Assembly (NCBI GenBank): GCA_945952065.1
Contig: CAMFGY010000006.1
Span: 153,223 to 217,222, forward strand
Reading direction: 5' to 3'
Source of the DNA: an uncultured Burkholderiales bacterium
GTDB lineage: Bacteria; Pseudomonadota; Gammaproteobacteria; Burkholderiales; Burkholderiaceae_C
DNA length: 64,000 bases
The position numbers and the translations under genes were made by a program. Of the stretch, positions 19,819 through 27,992 are shown piece after piece (within the stretch, counting starts at the first letter, position 1; every line of letters starts with the position of its first letter). The notes below the pieces were generated by a model that had not been told where the DNA came from, ran no database searches, and saw only the letters and a list, made by a program, of their open reading frames with translations.

Positions 19819-20578
19819 TCAGTTCGACGATCACTGGCGCATGGTCGCTGGGCCTTTCGTTCTTGCGGGGCAGCTTATCGATGCTGCAGGCCTGGACCGC
19901 GTCTTTCAGTGCGTGGCTGACGAGGATGTGATCGATGCGCAAGCCCTGGTTTTTTCGGAAGGCCAGATTGCGGTAGTCCCACCAACTCCAACTCTTGGGG
20001 GCTTGTTCGAACAGGCGAAACGCATCCACCAGCCCCAAGTCCAGCAGCGCTTGAAAATGCGCGCGCTCTTGTGGTGTGCAGTGGATTTGGCCGGCCCATG
20101 CCACGGGGTCGTAAACATCCGCATCGGTCGGGGCGATATTGAAGTCGCCCATCAAAACCAGTTTGGCATGGGCCTTGAGCTCTTGCGCCAACCAGTGTTG
20201 CAAGCCTTGCAGCCAAGCCATTTTGTAGGCGAACTTCTCGCTGTCGGGGGCTTGGCCATTCGGAAAATAGGCGCCGATGCAGCGCACACCGTCCACCGTG
20301 GCGGCAATCACCCGCGCTTGTTCATCCGCAAAACCGGGAATGTTTTTCACCACATCCAAGGCTGGCTGGCGACTGAGCAAAGCCACGCCGTTGTAGGTCT
20401 TTTGCCCAAACCAGTGCACGTGGTAGCCGGCCGCTTCAATTTCAGCGACGGGGAATTTGTCATCGGTCAGTTTGGTTTCTTGCAGCACCAGCGCATCGAC
20501 TGGATTGGCCGTCAACCAGTCCAGCATTTGCGGCAGGCGAACATTGAGAGAGTTGACGTTCCAGGTGGCTAACCTCAT
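19814..20578 (-). CDS. xth: Exodeoxyribonuclease III
   Basis: A 254-residue AP endonuclease/3'-5' exonuclease for base-excision repair. It contains the metal-binding Glu motif QETKL, the GDFNIAPTDADVYDP signature, WWDYR, LRIDHILVS and the catalytic SDHAPVIVEL C-terminus of the Xth/ExoA family. It starts MRLATWNVNSLNVRL, a typical N-terminus. Convergent with the sorAB pair. The paralogous families (ExoA, Xth) are not distinguished here. Confidence 0.95.
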   Translation of the reverse strand: MRLATWNVNSLNVRLPQMLDWLTANPVDALVLQETKLTDDKFPVAEIEAAGYHVHWFGQKTYNGVALLSRQPALDVVKNIPGFADEQARVIAATVDGVRCIGAYFPNGQAPDSEKFAYKMAWLQGLQHWLAQELKAHAKLVLMGDFNIAPTDADVYDPVAWAGQIHCTPQERAHFQALLDLGLVDAFRLFEQAPKSWSWWDYRNLAFRKNQGLRIDHILVSHALKDAVQACSIDKLPRKNERPSDHAPVIVELT

Positions 20579-20666
20579 GGGGGACTCGCTAAGTGGGTGT
20601 TGGTGGCTGGCAAATGAGCGTCAGCCGGGCAGGGCGAGTGATTGTGCCTGCGCTGGCGGCATGTCT

Positions 20667-20693
20667 TCGAGTTGTCCTCGAGTTGTCCTCGAG
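20667..20693. repeat. 11-bp tandem repeat (2.5 copies) between xth and an EamA gene
   Basis: The unit TCGAGTTGTCC occurs at 20667-20677 and 20678-20688, and TCGAG begins a third copy at 20689. It lies in the 241-nt divergent gap between xth and the second EamA gene. The 11-bp period places each unit on the same face of the helix, which suits cooperative protein binding, but no regulator is identified. Confidence 0.55.
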
Positions 20694-20819
20694 CTTGGGG
20701 CGGCTTGCTGCGTGGCGGGGCTTGCCAACGTAGCATGCGCGGCGCGGTTCGATTTGTCGTTATGCTCTGGCGATTTGCGGCTGCCGCAAGCGCAGCCCGC
20801 AGCTAGGTGAATCGACGGC

Positions 20820-21728
20820 ATGAAACCATTGGATCTGGGCGAGCTGGTCTTGTTGGCCGCCATTTGGGGCGCTTCGTTTTTATTCATGCGCTTGGGGGCG
20901 CATGAGTTCGGCCCCGTGGCGATGGCCGCGGTTCGCGTGACGGGCGCCAGCTTGATGCTCTTGCCCTTGCTGGCTGCGCGTCAGGGCCTGAGTCAGCTCA
21001 AAAGCGAGTGGCGGGCTTTGGCGGTGATCGGGCTGCTCAACAGCGCCATTCCCTTTGCATTGTTCGCCTTTGCCGCCCTGTCCATCACCGCGGGTTTGTC
21101 CAGCATCATGAATGCCAGCACGCCGCTGTGGGGCGCGTTGATTGCCTGGCTTTGGTTGGGGCAAAGACTGACGCCGCTGCGCTCATTCGGCCTGGGTTTG
21201 GGTTTTGTGGGCGTGGTCTTTTTGGCCTGGGACAAGGCCGGGTTCAAACCCGGCGCGGACCATGCCGCTGAATGGCGCGCTGTCTGGGCGGTGCTGGCCT
21301 GTCTGGGGGCGACGTTTTGCTACGGTCTGGCCGCCAATTTCAGCAAGCGCTACACCGCGCATTTGCCTGCCCTGACGGTTGCTACCGGCAGCCAGTGCTA
21401 CGGCGCCTTGATGCTTGCCTTGCCGGCCTGCTGGGCTTGGCCCGAGGTGGCGCCGAGCGGACAAGCTTGGGTGGCAGTGATCGCTTTGTCTTTGCTGTGC
21501 TCGGCCCTGGCCTACATCTTGTACTTCCGCTTGATGAGCCGCATTGGCCCCACCAACACCATCGCGGTGACGTTTTTGATTCCAGTCTTCGCGGTCCTTT
21601 GGGGCTACTTGTTCTTGGGCGAACTGTTCAGCTGGAAGATGGCCGGCGGCTGCGCTGTGGTGTTGCTGGGCACGGCCATGGCCTTGGGCCTGCTCAGTCC
21701 CCGCCCGTCAGTTCAGCCGCGCCCTTGA
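20820..21728 (+). CDS. EamA/DMT-family transporter
   Basis: A 302-residue inner-membrane transporter with ten predicted helices in two EamA repeats. The first is LAAIWGASFLFMRLGAHEFGPVAMAAVR; the second includes LLCSALAYILYFRLMSRIGPTNTIAVTFLIPVFAVLWGYLFLGE, a very typical EamA ending. It probably exports a metabolite, but the substrate is not readable. Unrelated in detail to the other DMT gene near 2-3 kb. Its last 35 bp overlap the convergent regulator gene. The ATG at 20820 gives the usual length. Confidence 0.88.
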   Translation: MKPLDLGELVLLAAIWGASFLFMRLGAHEFGPVAMAAVRVTGASLMLLPLLAARQGLSQLKSEWRALAVIGLLNSAIPFALFAFAALSITAGLSSIMNASTPLWGALIAWLWLGQRLTPLRSFGLGLGFVGVVFLAWDKAGFKPGADHAAEWRAVWAVLACLGATFCYGLAANFSKRYTAHLPALTVATGSQCYGALMLALPACWAWPEVAPSGQAWVAVIALSLLCSALAYILYFRLMSRIGPTNTIAVTFLIPVFAVLWGYLFLGELFSWKMAGGCAVVLLGTAMALGLLSPRPSVQPRP

Positions 21729-23010
21729 GCTTGCGATACAGCGTGCTTCGGCCAATGCCGAGCTGGCGAGCCGCCAAGGCCAGATTGCCTCGGCAGCCGC
21801 GAACAGCCGCTTGAATGGCTTGCAACTCGGTCTGCCGCAAGCTCAGCAATTTGGCCGTGTCGGCGCAAAGATTTTGTGCCAGGGGCGACAGGCCCGCGCC
21901 AATGGGGGCCGCCTCGATCGCGGTCGCATCGCTTTGGGCTAGGGGCTGAAGTGCCATGCCTTTGGGGCGAGCCGCTTCGCCCGCAGGGTGGGCCGCCGCC
22001 TGCATGGCTTGCTGCGCTTGCTGGGCAACGCGCAGCAGGTTTTGGCCATCTGCGTGGCTGCTCTCAGCCTGCTCGCTGCATGCCGGTGAAATTGCCAATT
22101 GGCCTTGTCCCAAGCTCAAGCTGGCATGCATCAGAACGGCATCTTTGCAAGTGCTCAGTTGCAACGCCTGGTGAGGCTGACGGCGGCTTTGCGTCAAGAG
22201 TTGACTCAAGTCCGCGCCAAACAAGGATTGCAGGCCGCCTCTGCGCAGCTGCGCAGCGGTCTCGCCCAGCAGCTCTATGGCGCAGCGGTTTGCGCCCGTG
22301 ACCCTTCCGGCTTCATCCAGGGCCAAGATGCCTTCTTGGATGGTTCCCAAGCTTTGCGCTTGGGGATGGAGGTGCAAACGCAAGCTTTGCCGGAACTGTT
22401 CATTGAACCAGTGGCTCTCGATCATGCGAGCCGACAGGGTGACCAGGGCCAAGGTATGCGGGTGATAACTGCGGCGATCACCGGAGACATTGATGACACC
22501 CAGCAAGCCGCCTTTGTGGTCGAAGATGGGGGCGGCCGAACAGGTCAGGAAGTGGAACTCACGCAAATAGTGGTCTTGTCCGTTGACCAAGGTCGGGGCC
22601 TCATTCATCAAGGCCGTACCGACGGCGTTGGTGCCCTTGGCCGCTTCAGACCAGACGGCCCCCGGGGCCAAGGCCACTTGTTTGGCGCGCTCCAAAAAGC
22701 CCGGGTCGCCCAAAGCATGCAAGACCACGCCGCTGGCATCGCTCAACAGCACCATGCTGTGAGAGTGGATCAGCTGCTGATAAAGCATCTCCATGACAGG
22801 CAAGGCCTGGGCGCACAAACGGGCATTGCGGCTCTGCAGTTCTTGCAGGCTGGCGGGGCTGAGGCGGCTCAGGTCCGCTTTGTGGTGCGGCGAAAGACCG
22901 AACACTTGGCAGCGTTCGTGAGAGTTGATGGTGGAGCGTTGTTGCTCAGCAGTCCCGTGCAATGCGGCCAGCGCCGGGCCGCTATGGGCTTGGTAGCTTG
23001 CAGTGATCAT
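21694..23010 (-). CDS. AcoR-like transcriptional regulator lacking the AAA+ domain
   Basis: A 438-residue cytoplasmic regulator. The N-terminal half follows AcoR/AcxR enhancer-binding proteins: a GAF-type sensor with VLLSDASGVVLHALGDPGFLERAKQVALAPGAVWSEAAKGTNAVGTAL-like sequence, then HYLREFHFLTCSAAPIFDHKGGLLGVINVSG, then a PAS-like part (EGILALDEAGRVTGANRCAIELLG). The C-terminus ends in a Fis-type helix-turn-helix (NLALAARQLGIGRSTLYRKLKG). Between them there is no Walker A, GAFTGA or Walker B motif; about 130 low-complexity residues occupy the place. It therefore cannot be a standard sigma-54 activator. The ATG at 23010 has an AAGGGGAAG leader; 23043 is the alternative. It converges on the EamA gene. 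Confidence 0.8.
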   Translation of the reverse strand: MITASYQAHSGPALAALHGTAEQQRSTINSHERCQVFGLSPHHKADLSRLSPASLQELQSRNARLCAQALPVMEMLYQQLIHSHSMVLLSDASGVVLHALGDPGFLERAKQVALAPGAVWSEAAKGTNAVGTALMNEAPTLVNGQDHYLREFHFLTCSAAPIFDHKGGLLGVINVSGDRRSYHPHTLALVTLSARMIESHWFNEQFRQSLRLHLHPQAQSLGTIQEGILALDEAGRVTGANRCAIELLGETAAQLRRGGLQSLFGADLSQLLTQSRRQPHQALQLSTCKDAVLMHASLSLGQGQLAISPACSEQAESSHADGQNLLRVAQQAQQAMQAAAHPAGEAARPKGMALQPLAQSDATAIEAAPIGAGLSPLAQNLCADTAKLLSLRQTELQAIQAAVRGCRGNLALAARQLGIGRSTLYRKLKGAAELTGGD

Positions 23011-23249
23011 TTTCTTCTTCCCCTTAAAGATCCAGCCTATCACCAGACCTGAAGGGGCTGCAGCGGGGATTTAGGGGGGCAAGCCCTGGGATTTGCCCTA
23101 GTGCCAGAACTGTGCGTTGCGCTCTAGGGCCTGTTCTCGGCTTGCCCATGGCTTGCCAGGCGTCGTCTTGACGCGCCAGCTTGGTGGCTTTGCCCGCAGC
23201 CTGGCTGAGGATGCGAGCGCTTGCGCTCCTGTGGCCAGGCCCCGTGCGG

Positions 23250-25796
23250 CTAGGCGTTGCTGGTGGCGCGCACTTCGCTCATGGTGGTGATGCCTTGCAG
23301 CACTTTGACGATGCCGTCTTGGCGCAAGGAGCGCATGCCTTCGAGCAAAGCGGTTTGCAGCAACTCTTCCGCGCGCGCGCCGGTTTGGATTTGACGCCGG
23401 ATGTCTCTGGACACCATCAGGAGTTCATGCAAACCGGCACGGCCTTTGAAGCCGCTGTGATCGCAGGCCTCGCAGCCCGGACTGTGGAAATGCATCAAGC
23501 GCCCGTTTTCACCATAGTTGCCCAGCCACTCTTGCAGCACGCTTTCACGCGACGGCGCCTGATCGCCGGTGAAGACATGCAAGTAGTCGTCCAGCCATTC
23601 GGTTTGCTCGGCTTCGCTCAAGGGGCTGCTGGTACGGCAGTTGGGGCACAAGCGCCGCACCAGACGCTGTGCCAGCACGGCCAGCAAGGAGTCCGCAAAG
23701 TTGAAGGGGTCCATGCCCATGTCCAGCAGACGGGTGACCGTCTCGGCCGCGCTATTGGTGTGCAGCGTGCTCATCACCAAGTGGCCGGTGAGCGAGGCCT
23801 CCACGGCGATCTCGGCGGTCTCTTCATCGCGGATTTCGCCCACCATGATGACATCAGGGTCAGCTCGCAAAAACGCGCGCAAAGCCTTGGCAAACGTCCA
23901 CTCAATGCGTGGGTTGACCTGCACTTGGCGCAGGCCGTTTTGGGTGATTTCGATGGGGTCTTCGGCAGTCCAGATCTTGCGTTCGGGCGTGTTGATCTGC
24001 GCCAGTGCCGAATGCAAGGTGGTGGTCTTGCCCGAGCCTGTGGGGCCCACGCACAGCACCATGCCATAGGGGCGGTTGATGGCGTATTTGAGCTGCTTGA
24101 GGTTGTAGGGCGACAGGCCGAGCTTTTCCAGTGCAATCGGTTTGCTGGAGGACAGCAAGCGCATCACCACGTCTTCCAGACCGTTGTTGGTGGGAATGGT
24201 GGCCACCCGCAACTCCAGGCGGTGCTGAGGTGAGAAGCGCGCAAAGTTGATCTTGCCGTCTTGCGGTTTGCGACGCTCGGAAATGTCCAAATCGCACATG
24301 ATTTTGATCCGTGCAATCATGGCGTTACGGTAGGTATTGGGCAGCTCCAGATAGGGCTTCAGAACACCGTCGCGCCGGAAACGGATCTTGAGTTTCTCGG
24401 CGCCGGGATGGGTTTCGATGTGAATGTCAGAAACGCCCTGGCTGCTGGCATCGATAATCATGGTGTTGATCAAACGCACCAGCGAGTTGTCGCTTTGCTC
24501 AATCGGTGTTTCATCCTCGCGCAGGCTCAGTTCTTGGCCTTCTCGCTCCAGCGTCTCCATCAGCTTGTCGGCCTTGTCGAGCGCAAATTCCGACTGGAAA
24601 TTGGGCTGCTGCAAATCGCGCCCGACTGCTTCATTGCCATAGCGCTCATAGGCGTTGGGAATGACAAACTGCAAGGTGCCGATCTTGGTCAGGGTCGGGG
24701 TGACTTTGAGCTGCGAGATGAATTCAATCTCGTCCAGCGCATCGCGTCGCGTTGGGTCTTCCATGGCGACGATGAGGCGTCCATCGCGCACCAGCAAGGG
24801 CAGCACTTCCAAGCGCTTGGCCACGGCATGGGGCAGCTTGGCAATGGCGTCGGGCTCGATCGCAAAATGCTCCACGTCCACCAAGGGGTAGCCCATTTTG
24901 CGTGCCAGCGCGGATTGCAAGGCTTGCCGTGTCACCACGCCTTTGCGCACCAGCAATTCCCCCAGCGGCACCGAGCGGTCGCTGCGCTGCATTTCCAGCG
25001 CTTGATCGAGTTGGGCTTGAGTGATCAAGTCCAGAGCCAGCAGGGCTTCGCCAATGCGGACCATGGGCATGCGGGCTTGCTGCTCAATCGCCAAGACCAG
25101 CTGTTCGGCACTGACGATTTGCTGGGCCACCAAAATGTCCCCGACACGCCGCGATCGCAAGCCTTGTTGCTCATGAGCCGCTTCATTGACTTGCTCGGGC
25201 GTGGCGAGCTTTTCTTTGACCAAAAGCTCACCAATGCGTTCACCGATTTCGAAGTGCGCCAGGGCTTCGCGAGGCACAAAAATACGCAGCACCGAGTCGT
25301 CGGTGTCACTCAAGGGCGGGAACAGGAACAGCCCCAATTCATCTTGGCAATGACCGATGGTGATGCCCTTGAGTTCACCTCCGCCGACGAAATGCAGCTT
25401 GTACTCATTGCGCGGGCGGTGGTCCAGTTGCAGGTCCATGCCGCCGGTGTCCGGCTCGCGTGCGGGCACCATCACAGGGCGCAAAAGTTTCAAGGCTCGG
25501 AACTGGCTGAACTTCAGCGGCATGGCGCTGCGGGCCGGCGGCACCAAAACCTGCGCACAGCGTTCATTCGTCAGCACCTGGGTGATCTGGCCGGCGCTTC
25601 GGCTGTTGTTCAGGCCCAGCACCTCGGCCGGTTCTGGTTCGGTTTGGGCGATCGGCCTGGGGTAGGCGGCATAGGGGGGCATGGGCCAGCAAAAACCTGC
25701 AGGCAGACCCGAGCCATCCCTGGGGGCATACATGCCTGAGGACGGACTGTTGTTCTCATCAAAAGGCCAACTGAGTGGGACGGACAGATCGGGCAT
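23250..25796 (-). CDS. GspE/PilB-family secretion or pilus assembly ATPase
   Basis: An 848-residue hexameric assembly ATPase of the type II secretion/type IV pilus family. The C-terminal motor has Walker A GPTGSGKTTTLHSAL, Asp box, Walker B DVIMVGEIRDEETAEIA and the His box HTNSAAETVTRLLDMG. The zinc-binding tetracysteine region is CPNC...CEAC. Upstream are two MshEN/T2SSE_N-like repeats (GELLVKEKLATPEQVNEA; GELLVRKGVVTRQALQSALARKMGYPLV). The first ~190 residues are an extra segment including LHFVGGGELKGITIGHCQDELGLFLF. The ATG at 25796 has GGAG eight nt upstream. No pilC, pilD or gsp genes adjoin it, so the machine it powers is unknown; the two pilin cassettes are candidates. Confidence 0.87.
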   Translation of the reverse strand: MPDLSVPLSWPFDENNSPSSGMYAPRDGSGLPAGFCWPMPPYAAYPRPIAQTEPEPAEVLGLNNSRSAGQITQVLTNERCAQVLVPPARSAMPLKFSQFRALKLLRPVMVPAREPDTGGMDLQLDHRPRNEYKLHFVGGGELKGITIGHCQDELGLFLFPPLSDTDDSVLRIFVPREALAHFEIGERIGELLVKEKLATPEQVNEAAHEQQGLRSRRVGDILVAQQIVSAEQLVLAIEQQARMPMVRIGEALLALDLITQAQLDQALEMQRSDRSVPLGELLVRKGVVTRQALQSALARKMGYPLVDVEHFAIEPDAIAKLPHAVAKRLEVLPLLVRDGRLIVAMEDPTRRDALDEIEFISQLKVTPTLTKIGTLQFVIPNAYERYGNEAVGRDLQQPNFQSEFALDKADKLMETLEREGQELSLREDETPIEQSDNSLVRLINTMIIDASSQGVSDIHIETHPGAEKLKIRFRRDGVLKPYLELPNTYRNAMIARIKIMCDLDISERRKPQDGKINFARFSPQHRLELRVATIPTNNGLEDVVMRLLSSSKPIALEKLGLSPYNLKQLKYAINRPYGMVLCVGPTGSGKTTTLHSALAQINTPERKIWTAEDPIEITQNGLRQVQVNPRIEWTFAKALRAFLRADPDVIMVGEIRDEETAEIAVEASLTGHLVMSTLHTNSAAETVTRLLDMGMDPFNFADSLLAVLAQRLVRRLCPNCRTSSPLSEAEQTEWLDDYLHVFTGDQAPSRESVLQEWLGNYGENGRLMHFHSPGCEACDHSGFKGRAGLHELLMVSRDIRRQIQTGARAEELLQTALLEGMRSLRQDGIVKVLQGITTMSEVRATSNA

Positions 25797-25989
25797 TGAA
25801 TTCTCCGGATTCTCTGGAGCCAAGCGCGGCCGCCGCGGCTCCAACTCCTCGTTCTGTGCATGCTAACGTTCGCCCCGCTGCTCATTGCCTTGAATTGGGC
25901 GGGGCAGACCGTTCAAATGTTCTGGCTTGACTCCAAAGTTGTTGGGGTGCGAGCCTCATTCTTCTTCCATCCTGAGGCCATTGAATCCC

Positions 25990-26640
25990 GTGAAGCACCC
26001 CGAAAAGATTTTGTTGACTGGGTTTGAGCCCTTCGGGGGCGAGACCCTCAATCCGGCGTGGGAGATTGCCAAAGCCTTGCAGGGTCAGACCATTGCGGGG
26101 GCTCAAGTCGTGGCGCATTGCTTGCCTTGTGTCTTTGGCTCGTCCTTGCAAAGCCTGCAAGAGGCCTTGGCCTTGCATCAACCGCAGTTGGTCTTGGCCT
26201 TGGGGCAAGCCAGTGGGCGCGCTGGCTTGTCTTTGGAACGTGTGGCCATCAATATCGACGATGCACGCATTGCCGACAATGCCGGTCAACAACCGATCGA
26301 TGTGCCGGTGCTGGCCGAGGGGCCGGCGGCGTATTTCACCCGTTTGCCGATCAAGGCCATGGTGGCGGGGCTGCGTGCCGCGGGGTATCCGGCCGAGGTC
26401 TCGCAAAGTGCAGGGACCTTTGTTTGCAACCATGTGTTCTATGGCCTGCAACATCAGCTGCGGGGGCAGACGGTGCGCAGCGGCTTTATGCATGTGCCCT
26501 TGTTGCCCGAGCAAGCCTGCCGCGCAACGCCGCAGCCGAGCATGAGTTTGGACGCCATGGTGTCAGGGGTGCGCCTGGCCCTCGAGCTCGCGATGCAAAC
26601 CGGCGAGGATCTACGGCAGAGCGGCGGCGCCCTGAATTGA
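25990..26640 (+). CDS. pcp: Pyroglutamyl-peptidase I
   Basis: A 216-residue cytosolic cysteine peptidase (family C15) removing N-terminal pyroglutamate. The N-terminus KILLTGFEPFGGETLNPAWEIAKAL is diagnostic. The catalytic triad is in SLERVAIN (Glu), SAGTFVCNHVFY (Cys146) and FMHVPLLPEQ (His), each in the expected place. I use the GTG at 25990, giving a family-standard length; a TTG at 25981 is three nt after GAGG and a TTG at 25927 would add unconserved residues. It stands alone on the plus strand between the ATPase and the sigma/anti-sigma pair. Confidence 0.93.
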   Translation: MKHPEKILLTGFEPFGGETLNPAWEIAKALQGQTIAGAQVVAHCLPCVFGSSLQSLQEALALHQPQLVLALGQASGRAGLSLERVAINIDDARIADNAGQQPIDVPVLAEGPAAYFTRLPIKAMVAGLRAAGYPAEVSQSAGTFVCNHVFYGLQHQLRGQTVRSGFMHVPLLPEQACRATPQPSMSLDAMVSGVRLALELAMQTGEDLRQSGGALN

Positions 26641-26672
26641 CGCGGCAACAAAGGCGGGCCTGGCCCCGCTCA

Positions 26673-26909
26673 TCAGACCTTGGGCCCCGGGTCTGATTCC
26701 GGGTTGTCCGCCGTCTCGGCGTAGTGCCGCCAGCGTTGGCTGGCTTTGCGCATCAAGGCCACTTGCTTTGCAAAGATCGGGCAAGCTTTGCAAATCATCA
26801 GGTGCATGCGAATCTTCACACGCTCGCCCATGCGCAGTTGGCGGTCTTCGCCTTGTAGCACCAAGTGGGTGACTTCTTTGCAAGTTGATAAGCCGAACTT
26901 GCCGCTCAT
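26673..26909 (-). CDS. Zinc-binding anti-sigma factor (zf-HC2/ZAS type)
   Basis: A 78-residue protein carrying the H-x3-C-x2-C zinc motif of ZAS anti-sigma factors (HLMICKAC), preceded by an N-terminal Cys (STCKEV). It overlaps the sigma factor stop by 4 bp (26906-26909), the usual sigma/anti-sigma coupling. It should hold the neighbouring ECF sigma inactive until a signal releases it. No membrane segment is present, so it is a soluble anti-sigma and redox or metal sensing through the Cys/zinc site is plausible. That role is inferred from the adjacent copper-buffering operon. Confidence 0.82.
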   Translation of the reverse strand: MSGKFGLSTCKEVTHLVLQGEDRQLRMGERVKIRMHLMICKACPIFAKQVALMRKASQRWRHYAETADNPESDPGPKV

Positions 26910-27493
26910 GCTCGGTCTCCGGTGGCCATGGATGGACGGCTGTTGTTGTCAAACCAATGTAGTTGCAGACATTCGCGCAGCCGCAATCGAGCCCGATGCA
27001 ACATGACCCACAGATTGGTCGGGCTCAAGTTCAACTCCTTACAGATCTCGTCGGTCTCCAGTTCCAGCCATTCACGCATCATGAACAAGCGACCTTGTTG
27101 GCCGGGCAGGTGCTCGACGCAGGCTTCCAAGACCCGCATGAAGTCCACTTGGTCCAGGCAATGCTCGGGGTCGCCCCAGTGCTTGGGTTGGTCTCGCCAA
27201 TGACCGTCGGGGCTGAACAAGTCCTCGTCCAAGTCTTCGGCGTCTTCCCGTGTTGCCGACATCTCTTTGCAATTGCGGCGGATCTGGTCGATCAGCTTGT
27301 GTTTGAGTATGCCAATGAGCCAGGTCTTCAGTTGGGAGTTGCCGCTGAAGCTTTGAGGCCTTTCAAGCGCAGCCAACAAAGTTTCTGACACCGCATCTTC
27401 CGCCCAGCTGCTATTGCGCAACTGCATCTGCGCGTACTTCAGCAACTGCGGGCGCAGCGTGTTCAGGGCTTTCGCAAATTCGGGCATGGGCAT
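26906..27493 (-). CDS. ECF-type RNA polymerase sigma factor
   Basis: A 195-residue sigma-70 family ECF factor. Region 2 is in LLKYAQMQLRNSSWAEDAVSETLLAALE through TWLIGILKHKLIDQIRR; region 4 is EWLELETDEICKELNLSPTNLWVMLHRARLRLRECLQLHW. The start is placed at the ATG at 27493 (MPMPEFAK; the second ATG at 27487 is possible), rather than at 27646, because the extra 51 codons are Cys/Arg-rich and non-homologous. It is divergent from the bufferin operon, and the two are separated by 176 nt containing a candidate ECF promoter. The gene is followed by its anti-sigma. I infer it switches on the buf genes under copper or other metal stress. Confidence 0.88.
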   Translation of the reverse strand: MPMPEFAKALNTLRPQLLKYAQMQLRNSSWAEDAVSETLLAALERPQSFSGNSQLKTWLIGILKHKLIDQIRRNCKEMSATREDAEDLDEDLFSPDGHWRDQPKHWGDPEHCLDQVDFMRVLEACVEHLPGQQGRLFMMREWLELETDEICKELNLSPTNLWVMLHRARLRLRECLQLHWFDNNSRPSMATGDRA

Positions 27494-27518
27494 CAAGGAA
27501 AATTTTTCTGCACGCAGT

Positions 27519-27544
27519 GTAAGGATAGACCCTGTGCTTGCGAC
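27519..27544 (+). promoter_or_regulatory. Candidate ECF promoter for the bufferin operon
   Basis: GTAAGG at 27519-27524, a 16-nt spacer, then CGAC at 27541-27544. This resembles the GTAACC-N16-CGAA promoters known for sigma-F of Caulobacter, which controls similar DUF2282/DUF692/DUF2063 genes. It points toward bufA, 126 nt ahead of its ATG, leaving a leader of about 120 nt. The match is partial and found by eye. Confidence 0.4.
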
Positions 27545-27550
27545 ACAGGG
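27530..27550. promoter_or_regulatory. Perfect inverted repeat CCCTGTG-N7-CACAGGG
   Basis: Seven-base arms at 27530-27536 and 27544-27550 straddle the spacer and -10 part of the candidate ECF promoter, between the divergent sigma gene and bufA. It could be an operator or an RNA hairpin near the leader's 5' end. No known regulator is matched. Confidence 0.4.
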
Positions 27551-27669
27551 TGGTCGGCGGCATGATCCGTCGGCCCTGGGCTTACAGACCGCGCGTTTGC
27601 GCTGCGATGAAATCCAGGGTTTTGGGTTCTCACCCATTCTTTTCAACTTGATTGCACAGGAGCATTCTC

Positions 27670-27948
27670 ATGAGTTCAAAAGTCATTGTCAGTTCCGCCG
27701 TCGCTGCCGCTTTGTCTATGGGCCTGCTGGGTCAGGCCGCAGCCAAGGATGCAGACGCCAAAGAAAAGTGCTACGGCATCGCCAAGGCGGGCCAAAACGA
27801 CTGTGCCAATCTGACCGGCACTCATTCTTGCGCGGGCCAAGCCAAAGAAGACATGGCCCCGGCTGAATGGAAGTACGTCAGCAAGGGCAGCTGCAAAGGC
27901 ATGAACGGCATGAGCGCCGAAGAAGCCAAAGCCAAATTGAAGAAGTAA
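27670..27948 (+). CDS. bufA1: Bufferin precursor peptide (DUF2282), BufA1-like
   Basis: A 92-residue exported precursor. A Sec-type signal ([21 protein letters not shown]) precedes a mature peptide with four cysteines (Cys34, 45, 54, 75) in the pattern [14 protein letters not shown]...HSC...GSCKGM. This matches DUF2282, the bufferin precursors whose cysteines are post-translationally modified by a DUF692/MNIO enzyme and which buffer copper in the periplasm. The ATG at 27670 with GGAG eight nt upstream is preferred to a TTG at 27652. First gene of the operon with bufB, bufC and doxX, divergent from the ECF sigma gene. Confidence 0.93.
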   Translation: MSSKVIVSSAVAAALSMGLLGQAAAKDADAKEKCYGIAKAGQNDCANLTGTHSCAGQAKEDMAPAEWKYVSKGSCKGMNGMSAEEAKAKLKK

Positions 27949-27992
27949 GCCGGGCCACTCGCCAGGTTTGCCAAGCCGCCAGAACTCAGGAC

